Shown: positions 25,666 through 34,050 of the stretch, piece after piece
Numbering within the stretch: position 1 is the stretch's first letter
Layout: every line of letters starts with the position of its first letter
Made by a program: the position numbers and the translations under genes
The notes under the pieces: model-generated
Databases searched by the model: none
What the model was told of the DNA's origin: nothing
Seen by the model: only the letters and a program-made list of their open reading frames with translations
Origin: Paracoccus laeviglucosivorans
GTDB taxonomy: Bacteria > Pseudomonadota > Alphaproteobacteria > Rhodobacterales > Rhodobacteraceae
Length of the DNA: 64,000 nt
Direction: 5' to 3'
NCBI RefSeq assembly: GCF_900182695.1
Contig: NZ_FXTK01000006.1
Coordinates: forward strand, 62,001-126,000

Positions 25666-26883
25666 ATGTCCGATACGACATCGCCAGCCGCCGCCCGGCA
25701 GAGCCAGCCCGAATTCATTGCGATGCTTGCCGTGATCTTTGCGGTCATCGCTTTTTCCATCGATTCGATGCTGCCCGCATTGCCCGAGATTGCGCAGGTG
25801 CTGACGCCTGACAACGTGAACCGCGCCCAGCTTGTCCTGACAGCCTTTGTCGGGGGCATGGGGTTGGGGCTGTTCGTGGCCGGGCCGCTATCGGATGCTT
25901 ACGGTCGCAAGCGCGTCATCACGCTGGGCTTTGCCATCTATGCGCTGGCGGCGATTGCTGCGGTTTTCGCGCAATCGCTTGAGATGCTGCTGGTGGCCCG
26001 CTTCGTGCAGGGGCTTGGCGCGGCGGCCCCGCGGATCGTTTCGCTGGCACTGGTGCGCGATCTGTATCAAGGGCGCGAGATGGCGCGGATCACCAGCTTC
26101 GTGATGATGATCTTCATCCTGATCCCGGCGGTTGCGCCGTCTGTCGGGGCAGGGGTGATCCATCTGGTCGGCTGGCGTGGCGTGTTCGGTTCCTTCGTGG
26201 TGCTGGCGCTGATCGGCAGCCTTTGGCTGAACCTGCGCCAGGCCGAAACCCTGCCCGTCGAGAAGCGCCGCCCCATGAACGCCCGCAACATGATCTCTGG
26301 TGCGCGCGAGGTGCTGGGCAATGCGCAGGTGCGGATGATTGCGGTGGTGATGACGCTGGGCTTTGGCCAGATGTTTGCGCTGCTGAGCTCGGCCCAGCAG
26401 CTGTTCGCGGACACCTATGGCAAGACCGACAGCTTCCCGACATGGTTCGCCGTCATGGCACTGCTGTCGGGGTCGGGAACGGTGCTGAACGCGCGCTATG
26501 TGCTGCGGCTTGGGATGAAGCGGATCGTGACCAGCGCCTATGCCATGCAGGTCTGCGTGTCCGCCGTGATGGTCGTGCTGGTATGGGGCGATCTGCTGCC
26601 CCAGACGTTGCGGTTCCCGGCATTCTTCCTGTGGGCCGTCAGCGTGTTCTTTATGGCGGGCGTGACCTTTGGCAACCTGAACGCCATGGCCTTGCAACGC
26701 ATGGGTCATCTGGCGGGCATGGCGGCATCTGTAGTGGCGGCCGTGTCCACCATCGGCGCGGTTTTGATCGCAGCGCCCGTGGGTCAACTTTATGACGGAA
26801 CAGCGCGTCCGATCATGCTGGCAACGCTGATCTGTTCGGGGCTGGCGTTGATGCTGATGCGGCGCATTGAAGATGTCGGATAA
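25666..26883 (+). CDS. MFS exporter, Bcr/CflA family
   Basis: A 405-residue, 12-helix major facilitator. The first helix (FIAMLAVIFAVIAFSIDSML) carries the DSMLPALPEI motif typical of Bcr/CflA drug:proton antiporters, and the A-motif loop appears as GPLSDAYGRKRVI near residue 75. Related proteins export bicyclomycin, chloramphenicol, sulphonamides or cysteine; the substrate here is unknown. ATG 25666 follows TTGAGG; the open frame from 25591 would add an implausible N-terminus. A good rho-independent terminator follows the stop. Confidence 0.88.
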   Translation: MSDTTSPAAARQSQPEFIAMLAVIFAVIAFSIDSMLPALPEIAQVLTPDNVNRAQLVLTAFVGGMGLGLFVAGPLSDAYGRKRVITLGFAIYALAAIAAVFAQSLEMLLVARFVQGLGAAAPRIVSLALVRDLYQGREMARITSFVMMIFILIPAVAPSVGAGVIHLVGWRGVFGSFVVLALIGSLWLNLRQAETLPVEKRRPMNARNMISGAREVLGNAQVRMIAVVMTLGFGQMFALLSSAQQLFADTYGKTDSFPTWFAVMALLSGSGTVLNARYVLRLGMKRIVTSAYAMQVCVSAVMVVLVWGDLLPQTLRFPAFFLWAVSVFFMAGVTFGNLNAMALQRMGHLAGMAASVVAAVSTIGAVLIAAPVGQLYDGTARPIMLATLICSGLALMLMRRIEDVG

Positions 26884-26891
26884 ACGAACGG

Positions 26892-26913
26892 GGGCGCGTT
26901 AAGCGCCCTTTTT
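26892..26913 (+). terminator. Rho-independent terminator of the MFS gene
   Basis: GGGCGC (26892-26897) pairs with GCGCCC (26903-26908) around GTTAA and is followed by TTTTT (26909-26913), eight bases after the exporter stop. Confidence 0.8.
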
Positions 26914-26936
26914 CATAACCGGCAATTTGAAGGAAG

Positions 26937-27011
26937 TGGCAGCCCGTAGGGGAGTCGAACCCCTCTTTTCAGGTTGAAAACCTGACGTCCTAACCGATAG
27001 ACGAACGGGCC
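26937..27011 (-). tRNA. tRNA-Glu (TTC), copy 1
   Basis: The minus strand gives a 75-nt tRNA: GGCCCGT / ACGGGCT acceptor (with a G-U end pair), D-arm GTCTATCGGTTAGGAC, anticodon loop TTTTCAA in stem TCAGG/CCTGA giving TTC, T-arm GGGGTTCGACTCCCC, discriminator G and encoded CCA at 26937-26939. It is identical to the copy at 27194. Confidence 0.97.
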
Positions 27012-27193
27012 ACATCATGCGCCGCTTGCCTGCGGCTGAGGGGCGTTTAGGCCACCCGGCGGAAAGCCGCAAGAGGGTATCGCCAAAGTTTCCGACGAAT
27101 TTTCGAAAGGCGCGGAAGTGGCTGATGGAGAAAAGAAAATGCGCCGGAAAGCGTGATGCTTTCGGCGCGCAACCTGCTTGTAACAGGAAGAAG

Positions 27194-27268
27194 TGGCAGC
27201 CCGTAGGGGAGTCGAACCCCTCTTTTCAGGTTGAAAACCTGACGTCCTAACCGATAGACGAACGGGCC
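27194..27268 (-). tRNA. tRNA-Glu (TTC), copy 2
   Basis: It is identical over the tRNA to the copy at 26937-27011, in the same orientation, 182 bases upstream of it in transcription order. The 182-base spacer (27012-27193) holds no gene or clear terminator, so both copies may come from one transcript. Two identical genes raise dosage for a heavily used isoacceptor. Confidence 0.97.
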
Positions 27269-27369
27269 ACTTTCGTTTCCGCCGGGTCAGTGCCCTGCGG
27301 CGTGGAGCGGTGTTTAGGTCAGCCGCGCATATCACGCAAGCACAAAAATGGCAGTTCGGTGAAGTTTTT

Positions 27370-29112
27370 TCACCTCACCGCTGCGGCGTCGTCCAGACGC
27401 AGGCGCACCCGTTCCCTGCCACCCCAAATCGACAGCTCCAGCTTGCCCGCCAGATGGAAGCGCCGCCCCTTGGCCCCCAGCAAAGCGGGGCCAAGCGGAC
27501 CGGTCATCGCGCCCCATGCCACCGCTTCCAGTGGCGCGCTGCCGGGGCTGCGGAACCGCAGCCGCAGATGGCTGTCCCCCATGGTCGAGGCGCTGTCGAT
27601 CACCTGATCGGCAAAGGCGAAACGCGGAGCGGGGGCAGCCTGACCGAAGGGTCCGGCGCGTTCCAGCATCTGCATCAGCTCGACCGTCGCGCCCGCAGGG
27701 TCCAGCAGGCCGGAAATGCGCAGTTCATCCGCGCCGGTGCGTTCGGCCATCTCGCGTGCCAGCAATTCGGACAGGCGTTCCATCGCGGCGGGAATTTTCG
27801 CTTCCTCGACCGTCAGACCTGCGGCCATGGCGTGTCCGCCACCCTTCAGCAGCAGCCCCTCGGTCGCAAGGCGCTGGATCGCGCGGCCAAGATCAACGCC
27901 GGGCACCGACCGGGCGGAGCCCTTGCCGATGCCGCGTTCCACGCCGATCACGACCGAGGGCAGGCCCGTCGCCTCTTTCATGCGGGCGGCGACGATGCCC
28001 ACGACGCCGGGATGCCAGCCCTGATCGGCGGCCCATGCGACCAGCGGCGTGCCGCCACGGGCATCAACCTGCGCCAGCGCGGCTTCGCGGACCGCCGCTT
28101 CGATGGCGCGACGTTCGCGGTTCAAATCGTCCAGTTCCGCGGCGTATTTCCCGGCCAGAGTGGTATCGACACAGGACAGGCATTGCGCGCCCAGATCGGC
28201 GCGGCCCACGCGGCCACCGGCATTGATGCGCGGCCCCAGCAGAAAGCCCAGATGAAAGGCGCTGGGGGCGCTGTCTAGCCGTGCCACATCGGACAAGGCG
28301 ACCAGACCCGGACGTTCGCGCCGCGCCATAATCGCCAAGCCCTGCCGCACAAAAGCGCGGTTGACGCCGATCAGCGGCGCGACATCGGCGACTGTCGCCA
28401 GCGCCACCAGATCCAGCAGCGCGATCAGGTCGGGCTGCGGCAGACCCGCCGCGCGCAGCAGGCGGTTGCATTGCACCAGCGTCAGAAACACGACGCCCGC
28501 CGCGCACAGATGGCCAAGGCTGCCGTCTTCGTCCTGCCGATTGGGGTTCACCACGGCCAGCACGTCGGGCAAAGTCTCGGCGCCCTGGTGGTGGTCCAGC
28601 ACAATCACGTCGCGGGGCGCGGCGGCTAGTGCATCATGGCTAAGCGTGCCGCAATCGACGCAGACGATCAGGTCGTGGCTCGCGGCAAGACCCTGCATGG
28701 CGGGGATGTTGGGGCCGTAACCCTCGTCGATGCGGTCGGGGATATACAGGGTCGCATCCAGGCCCTGACGGCGCAGCCAGTCGATCAGCAGCGCGGCGGA
28801 TGATCCGCCGTCCACGTCATAATCGGCGAAAATCGCGATGCGCTGACGCGCCTGCACGGCGGCGACGATGCGGGCCGCCGCGCGGTCCATGTCGCGCAGG
28901 GTCAGGGGATCGGGCAGCAGGTCGCGCAGCTTCGGGTCCAGAAACCCCGCCGCCTCGTGCGAGGGGATGCCGCGCGCGGCCAGAACGCGGCTGACGGGCA
29001 GGGGCAGGCGGCTGTCCTGCGCCAGCGCCTCGGCGGCGCGTTCAAGGGCGGCATCGGGACCGCGCCACAGGCGTCCGGTCAGCGAGGATTCGACAGAAAG
29101 AAAGGCGGTCAT
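27370..29112 (-). CDS. recJ: Single-stranded-DNA-specific 5'-3' exonuclease RecJ
   Basis: A 580-residue DHH-family nuclease acting in recombination and mismatch repair. The metal-binding motifs are visible: FADYDVDG near residue 75, CVDCGT near 140, VLDHHQG near 162, and the DHHA1 domain with NAGGRVGR near 290 and GGGHAMAAG near 405. Length is normal. ATG 29112 follows GGGGGAA at eight bases; an in-frame start further upstream (29142) is less likely. It sits 65 bases after glpX on the same strand, a common glpX-recJ order in this group. Confidence 0.95.
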   Translation of the reverse strand: MTAFLSVESSLTGRLWRGPDAALERAAEALAQDSRLPLPVSRVLAARGIPSHEAAGFLDPKLRDLLPDPLTLRDMDRAAARIVAAVQARQRIAIFADYDVDGGSSAALLIDWLRRQGLDATLYIPDRIDEGYGPNIPAMQGLAASHDLIVCVDCGTLSHDALAAAPRDVIVLDHHQGAETLPDVLAVVNPNRQDEDGSLGHLCAAGVVFLTLVQCNRLLRAAGLPQPDLIALLDLVALATVADVAPLIGVNRAFVRQGLAIMARRERPGLVALSDVARLDSAPSAFHLGFLLGPRINAGGRVGRADLGAQCLSCVDTTLAGKYAAELDDLNRERRAIEAAVREAALAQVDARGGTPLVAWAADQGWHPGVVGIVAARMKEATGLPSVVIGVERGIGKGSARSVPGVDLGRAIQRLATEGLLLKGGGHAMAAGLTVEEAKIPAAMERLSELLAREMAERTGADELRISGLLDPAGATVELMQMLERAGPFGQAAPAPRFAFADQVIDSASTMGDSHLRLRFRSPGSAPLEAVAWGAMTGPLGPALLGAKGRRFHLAGKLELSIWGGRERVRLRLDDAAAVR

Positions 29113-29177
29113 GGAGCTTATTCCCCCATGACCGCCCGGCAATCAAGCGTCCCGTTTCAACTGGGGCCGGTTCGGCC

Positions 29178-30143
29178 TTACTTGATCGGGTTGCGATAGA
29201 TCATGCGACGGACCGAACCGGTCTTGGAACGCATCAGGATGGTTTCGGTCTGCAGGAAGCCCGGCTCGCGCTTGACGCCAGCCACGATCGAGCCGTTGGT
29301 CACGCCGGTCGCGGCAAAGATCACGTCGCCGGTCACCAGTTCGTCGCGCGAATAAATGCGGTCCAGATCGGTGATGCCTGCCTTGTGCGCGCGGCCTTTT
29401 TCGTCGTCGTTGCGGAACAACAGCTTGCCCCACATCTGGCCGCCCATGCATTTCAGCGCGGATGCGGCCAGCACACCCTCGGGCGCGCCGCCCGAACCCA
29501 TATACATGTCGATGCCGGTCAGCTCGGCTTCGGCGCAGTGGATTACACCGGCCACGTCGCCATCGGTGATCAGGCGGATTGCGGCGCCGGTCGAGCGGAC
29601 TTCGGCAATCAGGTCTTCGTGGCGGGGGCGTTCCAGAATGCAGACGGTGATGTCGCTGTCCTTGACGCCACGGGCCTTGGCCAATGCGCGCACACGCTCG
29701 GACGGGGACATGTTCAGGCTGACCACGTCCTTGTCATAACCCGGACCGATGGCCAGCTTTTCCATATAGACGTCGGGGGCGTGCAGCAGCGTGCCGCGCG
29801 GGGCCATGGCGATCACGGTCAGCGCGTTCGGCATGTCCTTGGCGGTCAGCGTTGTGCCTTCCAGCGGGTCCAGCGCGATGTCCACCTCGGGACCGCTGCC
29901 GGTGCCGACTTCTTCGCCGATATACAGCATCGGGGCTTCGTCACGCTCACCCTCGCCGATCACGACGACACCTTTGATGTCCAGCATGTTCAGCTGTTCG
30001 CGCATGGCGTTGACGGCGGCCTGGTCGGCGGCTTTTTCGTCGCCGCGACCGATCAGGCGGGCCGAGGCATGGGCCGCCGCCTCGCTGACGCGGGCGAGGC
30101 CCAGGGAAAGCATGCGGTCATTGAAATCCGTGGGCGCAGTCAT
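29178..30143 (-). CDS. glpX: Class II fructose-1,6-bisphosphatase
   Basis: A 321-residue metal-dependent phosphatase that converts fructose-1,6-bisphosphate to fructose-6-phosphate in gluconeogenesis. It carries the lithium-sensitive phosphatase motifs: IGEGERDEAPMLYIGEEVG near residue 62, DPLEGTT near 91 and GSGGAPEGV near 197. In autotrophic relatives class II enzymes can also act on sedoheptulose-1,7-bisphosphate; there are no Calvin-cycle genes here. Likely co-transcribed with recJ. Confidence 0.96.
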   Translation of the reverse strand: MTAPTDFNDRMLSLGLARVSEAAAHASARLIGRGDEKAADQAAVNAMREQLNMLDIKGVVVIGEGERDEAPMLYIGEEVGTGSGPEVDIALDPLEGTTLTAKDMPNALTVIAMAPRGTLLHAPDVYMEKLAIGPGYDKDVVSLNMSPSERVRALAKARGVKDSDITVCILERPRHEDLIAEVRSTGAAIRLITDGDVAGVIHCAEAELTGIDMYMGSGGAPEGVLAASALKCMGGQMWGKLLFRNDDEKGRAHKAGITDLDRIYSRDELVTGDVIFAATGVTNGSIVAGVKREPGFLQTETILMRSKTGSVRRMIYRNPIK

Positions 30144-30224
30144 TTGGTTAATTCCTTGTAATGGCGCTTTGTCTGGCTTCTACGTGGCGTCTGTGACACC
30201 GGCAAGTCTGGGTGCGCTAACGGT

Positions 30225-30476
30225 TCAGTTTTCCGCAAGTTCCAGCGCCAAAGCGTGGATTCTGGGCACGATATCGCCCAATGTGCGATGAACAAGGCGA
30301 TGGCGTGCCACATGACCCAATCCGGCGAATTCCGCGCTGGCGATACGGACGCGGAAATGGGTTTCTCCGCCCTCGCGCCAGCCACCATGGCCGCGATGGC
30401 CTTCGCTTTCGTCGATCACCTCAAGCCGTGTCGGGTGAAGCTGCTGAAGCCGTTCCCGCATCTCGTCCGCAATCAT
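30225..30476 (-). CDS. bolA: BolA family protein
   Basis: About 83 residues from MIADEMRERLQQLHPTRLEVIDESEGH, with the BolA fold signature HFRVRIASAEFAGLGHVARHRLVHRTLGDI. BolA proteins bind monothiol glutaredoxins and [2Fe-2S] clusters and influence iron handling and morphology. ATG 30476 follows AAAGGGG at good spacing; ATG 30494 would add six residues. It is divergent from the J-domain gene, an arrangement often followed by cobS in Rhodobacterales; cobS is not here. Confidence 0.92.
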   Translation of the reverse strand: MIADEMRERLQQLHPTRLEVIDESEGHRGHGGWREGGETHFRVRIASAEFAGLGHVARHRLVHRTLGDIVPRIHALALELAEN

Positions 30477-30545
30477 CCTGAATGCCCCTTTCATGTCCCG
30501 TGAAATAGCTTAGACTGCGCGTCCCGATCAGGACAAGGCAGGCAG

Positions 30546-31172
30546 ATGAGCAAGAACGACCCGTTCGGATTCGATATTTCCGCAGCCTCGGACAAGAAGC
30601 GGCGGTCCAAGGGCCGGCGGGGCATGTCCGGCGCTTTCGAGACCTCGACGCGGCGCTGCGACAAGGCGGGGTGCAACGAACCCGGCCAGTATCGCGCGCC
30701 GAAATCGCCGCGCAACCTCGACGACTATTTCTGGTTCTGCAAGGATCACGTGCGCGAATACAATCTGAACTGGAACTATTTCCAAGGTCAGTCAGAGGCC
30801 GAGTTTCAGGAGTTCCTGGACAATGCCACGGTCTGGGAACGCCCGACCAAACCCTTTGGCCGTTCGGCGCAGGAAGACAAATGGGCGCGCCACGGCGTCA
30901 GCGACCCGCTGGAGATTCTGGGCGCAAACGGCACCAATCCCGAGGTGCGGCGCACCGCCACCCGCAAGCTGCCGCCGACCGAACGCAAGGCGCTGGAAAT
31001 CCTTGAGGCCAAGGACAGCTGGACCCGCGCAGAAATCCGCAAGCAATACAAGTCGTTGGTGAAGGATCTTCATCCTGATATGAATGGCGGCGACCGGTCC
31101 GACGAAGACCGGCTGCAAGAGGTCGTCTGGGCCTGGGACCAGATCAAGGACAGCCGCAGCTTCAAGGATTGA
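30546..31172 (+). CDS. J-domain (DnaJ-like) protein with cysteine-containing N-terminus
   Basis: A 208-residue protein. The C-terminal J domain covers about 145-205 (ALEILEAKDSWTRAEIRKQY, then LVKDLHPDMNGG with the HPD tripeptide near 178), so it should stimulate an Hsp70 ATPase. The N-terminal part has RRCDKAGCNEPGQYRAP and FWFCKDHVREYN, in which Cys/His pairs could bind zinc, a feature familiar in the alphaproteobacterial J-domain protein beside bolA. No signal peptide or membrane helix. The client is unknown. Confidence 0.88.
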   Translation: MSKNDPFGFDISAASDKKRRSKGRRGMSGAFETSTRRCDKAGCNEPGQYRAPKSPRNLDDYFWFCKDHVREYNLNWNYFQGQSEAEFQEFLDNATVWERPTKPFGRSAQEDKWARHGVSDPLEILGANGTNPEVRRTATRKLPPTERKALEILEAKDSWTRAEIRKQYKSLVKDLHPDMNGGDRSDEDRLQEVVWAWDQIKDSRSFKD

Positions 31173-31215
31173 AGGATAGGGGGCTTTGCCCCCCGCGCGT
31201 TCCGCGCTCCCCCCA

Positions 31216-31237
31216 GGGTATTTCCAGAACCGAGAAA
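31216..31237 (+). repeat. Dispersed 3'-flanking repeat, copy C
   Basis: GGGTATTT-CC-A-GAACC-G-AGAAA starts 44 bases after the J-domain stop in the sense orientation. Upstream lie two hairpins, GGGGGC-TTT-GCCCCC (31179-31193) and GCGCG/CGCGC (31195-31207); downstream is the GGCCGGGG hairpin. This is the most complete composite of the four copies. Confidence 0.85.
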
Positions 31238-31265
31238 GGCCGGGGTTGCGCCCCGGCCCTTGTCT
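31238..31265. terminator. Convergent terminator between the J-domain gene and metK
   Basis: GGCCGGGG (31238-31245) pairs with CCCCGGCC (31251-31258) around TTGCG, followed by CTTGTCTTT on the plus strand. It separates two converging transcription units and is the 3' hairpin of repeat copy C. Confidence 0.6.
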
Positions 31266-32432
31266 TTACAGCTCGCGCTTCAGCGCATCCGCAAGGTCGG
31301 TGCGTTCCCATGAGAAGCCGCCATCGGCCTCGGGGGCGCGGCCGAAATGGCCGTAAGCCGCCGTGCGACGATAGATCGGGCGGCACAGGTCCAGATGCTC
31401 GCGGATGCCGCGGGGCGTCAGGTCCATGGCGCGGGAGATCGCGCGCTCGATCTCGGCCTCGGGGAGTTCCGAGGTGCCGAAGGTGTCGGCATAGATCGAC
31501 AGCGGTTTCGCTACGCCGATGGCATAGGAAAGCTGGATCACGCAGCGTTTTGCCAGACCCGCCGCGACCACGTTCTTTGCCAGATAGCGCGCGGCATAGG
31601 CGGCCGAACGGTCAACCTTGGTCGGGTCTTTGCCCGAAAACGCGCCGCCGCCATGTGGCGCCGCGCCGCCATAGGTATCGACGATGATCTTGCGTCCGGT
31701 CAGTCCCGCGTCGCCGTCGGGCCCACCGATGACAAAGGTGCCGGTCGGGTTGACCCACCATTCGGTGTTTTCGGTCAGCCATTCGGCAGGCAGGACTTCG
31801 CGGATATAGGGTTCCACGATCGCGCGGATGTCGTCCGAGGTCTGCGCCTCGTCCTTGTGCTGATGCGACAGGACCAGGCTGGTGACTTCGACCGGCTTGC
31901 CGTTTTCATAGCGCAGCGACAGTTGCGACTTGGCGTCGGGGCCAAGCATCGGCTCGGCGCCGGATTTGCGCGCCTCGGCCAGACGGCGCAGGATGGCGTG
32001 CGAATACTGGATCGGCGCGGGCATGAGTTCGGGCGTTTCGTCGATCGCGTAGCCGAACATGATGCCCTGATCGCCCGCACCGTCGCGGTCCACGCCCTGG
32101 CTGATATGGGCCGATTGTTCGTGCAGGTAGTTGTGGACGTGGCAGGTGTTCCAGTGGAACTTTTCCTGCTCATAGCCGATGTCGTGGATGGTATCGCGGG
32201 CGATCTGCGTCACGCGACCCATGTATTCGCCCAGTTTCTTCTGGTCGGTCAGGCCGATTTCGCCGCCGATGACGACGGTGCCGGTGGTCGCGAAGGTTTC
32301 GCAGGCAACGCGGGCCATGGGATCTTCGGCCAGCAGCGCATCCAGCACCGCGTCAGAGATCTGGTCGCATAATTTGTCGGGATGCCCCTCGGATACCGAT
32401 TCCGAGGTGAACACATAATTCTGTCTGGCCAT
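31266..32432 (-). CDS. metK: S-adenosylmethionine synthetase
   Basis: A 388-residue methionine adenosyltransferase making SAM from methionine and ATP. Signatures: [13 protein letters not shown] at residue 8, the ATP-binding hexapeptide [12 protein letters not shown] near 120, and [19 protein letters not shown] near 265, with methionine and metal ligands intact. Length is standard. Its 5' leader carries a SAM/SAH-type riboswitch that can block the GGAG ribosome site (32441-32444), so synthesis is expected to fall when SAM is high. Confidence 0.98.
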   Translation of the reverse strand: MARQNYVFTSESVSEGHPDKLCDQISDAVLDALLAEDPMARVACETFATTGTVVIGGEIGLTDQKKLGEYMGRVTQIARDTIHDIGYEQEKFHWNTCHVHNYLHEQSAHISQGVDRDGAGDQGIMFGYAIDETPELMPAPIQYSHAILRRLAEARKSGAEPMLGPDAKSQLSLRYENGKPVEVTSLVLSHQHKDEAQTSDDIRAIVEPYIREVLPAEWLTENTEWWVNPTGTFVIGGPDGDAGLTGRKIIVDTYGGAAPHGGGAFSGKDPTKVDRSAAYAARYLAKNVVAAGLAKRCVIQLSYAIGVAKPLSIYADTFGTSELPEAEIERAISRAMDLTPRGIREHLDLCRPIYRRTAAYGHFGRAPEADGGFSWERTDLADALKREL

Positions 32433-32435
32433 GAG

Positions 32436-32483
32436 AATTGCTCCGTTAGATCACGCCGTCACGCCAGGAAGCCGTTGTGACGG
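32436..32483 (-). ncRNA. SAM/SAH-type riboswitch upstream of metK
   Basis: On the minus strand the leader has a 6-bp stem CGTCAC (32482-32477) with GTGACG (32462-32457). Its loop is AACGGCTTCCTGGC, the conserved loop I recognise from the SAM/SAH riboswitch found before metK in Rhodobacterales. After a short linker comes TAACGGAGCA; GGAG is the metK ribosome site and can pair with TTCC of the loop to form the pseudoknot. The element lies wholly within 67 bases between lnt and metK, which agrees with the small size of this class. Control is expected at translation initiation. Confidence 0.9.
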
Positions 32484-32499
32484 TCGGATCAGCGATAGA

Positions 32500-34041
32500 T
32501 CACGCCCCAGTTGTCGTCAACCTGCGTCGGGAAAAACCCAGTATGACCAGAGCGCAAGCCAGAAGCAGCGCAGGCCAGTCGCGCCACAGCGACCATAGCG
32601 TGGGCGGCAGCGCGCCAGGCAGGCGCGCATCAATCCGGCCTTCCAGGTTCAGGCCCAGTTCCGCGCGCACCTGCCCACGCGCGTCGATCACCGCCGAGAC
32701 CCCGGTATTGGCCGCCCGCATCAGGGGCAGGCCGGATTCGATGGCGCGCAGGCGGGCCTGCGCCAGATGCTGCCACGGCCCGGAAAGATTGCCGAACCAG
32801 CCGTCATTGGTGACCTGCAGCAGCCATGCGGGACGGTTTTCGCCAGTGATCAGATGCTGGGGAAACACCGCCTCATAGCAGATCAGGGGCTGGACCGGGG
32901 GCAGCGTTTCCAGATGCAGCACCTCGGGGCCATGTCCGGGCGAGTAGCCAAAGCCGTGCTGGGCGGCAAAGGCGCGGATGCCAAGACGGGCCATCAGATC
33001 GCCCCAGGGCGTATATTCGCCGAAAGGGACAAGGTGGAACTTGTCATAGATCGGGCCGATGCCCTTGGACGAAAACTCGGTCAGGCTGTTGAAATAACGT
33101 TCGCCCCACGAACGCTGGATGCCCAGAACGACGGGCGCGCCGACATAGGCCGCGATGTCCTGAGGCGCGGTGCCGGACTGGTCCAGCAGGAAATTCACCG
33201 CCGTTTCGGGCCAGATCACCGCGTCAGGCGCCGGCTTGCCGGGATCGCGGGCGGCGGACTGGTCCAGCAGGCGGCGGAAAAACACTTCAGACCAATAGGG
33301 ATCCCATTTCAGCGCCTGCGTGGCATTGGGCTGGATCAGGCGGATGTGGTGATCGGTATCGGCGGGCAGGGGGTGGGCCAGCCGTGCCATGCCATGGCTC
33401 CATGCCGTGCCGATCAGCAGGGTGGACAGGACCGCGCCGGGAAGGGCTGGAAAGCGTGCGTGGCTGCGCCAGAATATCAGCGGCAGCACGGCGGCCAGCA
33501 TCGTCAGCGCGGAAAGGCCGATGGCCCCGAAACTGGCAGCGGTCTGACCCGCCGGGGTCGCGATCCAGATATGGCCGGTCAGCGCCCAGGGAAGTCCGGT
33601 GAATATCCAGCCGCGCAGCCAGTCCGACAGCACCATCAGCCCCGCGAAGGCCACGCCCGCCCGTGCGAAACCGGGGCTGAGTTTCGCCGAAAACCATGCG
33701 GGTGCGGTCCAGAACAGCGCCCCGCCCGCCGCCATCAGCAGCAAGGCAAAGGGGGCCATCCAGCCGTAAACCTCGGGTTCGACAAGGAAGGGTTCGACGA
33801 TCCACGACATCGCCAGCGCGAAATGGCCAAGGCCCGCGCCAAAGGCGTGCCACGCTGCGCGGTTCGCGCTTTGGGCTTGTGCAATTCGCCAGCACAGCAG
33901 CGCCATGGCAAGAACCGTCAGGAACCACAGGTTCCACGGCGCTTGTCCCAGGGCCGCTGCAACGCCAAGCGTCAGGTCGAAAGCAAGCGACGCCAGCGAG
34001 GGACGGCCCCGCTGGCGTGTCTGGGTCATCGGGGCCGTCAT
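32500..34041 (-). CDS. lnt: Apolipoprotein N-acyltransferase
   Basis: About 513 residues. An N-terminal set of six to seven membrane helices is followed by a periplasmic nitrilase-like domain with the catalytic triad regions VIWPETAVN (Glu), YDKFHLVPFGEY (Lys) and ICYEAVFP (Cys), then VTNDGWFG and a final membrane anchor. Lnt adds the third acyl chain to lipoproteins in the inner membrane. ATG 34041 is chosen; an in-frame TTG lies two codons upstream and the ribosome site is weak. It sits nine bases after the helicase stop and 17 bases before the metK riboswitch. Confidence 0.95.
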   Translation of the reverse strand: MTAPMTQTRQRGRPSLASLAFDLTLGVAAALGQAPWNLWFLTVLAMALLCWRIAQAQSANRAAWHAFGAGLGHFALAMSWIVEPFLVEPEVYGWMAPFALLLMAAGGALFWTAPAWFSAKLSPGFARAGVAFAGLMVLSDWLRGWIFTGLPWALTGHIWIATPAGQTAASFGAIGLSALTMLAAVLPLIFWRSHARFPALPGAVLSTLLIGTAWSHGMARLAHPLPADTDHHIRLIQPNATQALKWDPYWSEVFFRRLLDQSAARDPGKPAPDAVIWPETAVNFLLDQSGTAPQDIAAYVGAPVVLGIQRSWGERYFNSLTEFSSKGIGPIYDKFHLVPFGEYTPWGDLMARLGIRAFAAQHGFGYSPGHGPEVLHLETLPPVQPLICYEAVFPQHLITGENRPAWLLQVTNDGWFGNLSGPWQHLAQARLRAIESGLPLMRAANTGVSAVIDARGQVRAELGLNLEGRIDARLPGALPPTLWSLWRDWPALLLACALVILGFSRRRLTTTGA

Positions 34042-34050
34042 GGCCAAGAT

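Noticed and set aside
26900-27300. tRNA pair as a genomic-island or prophage attachment site
   Set aside because: No integrase, no att-like repeat beyond the tRNA itself, and flanking genes are ordinary chromosome.
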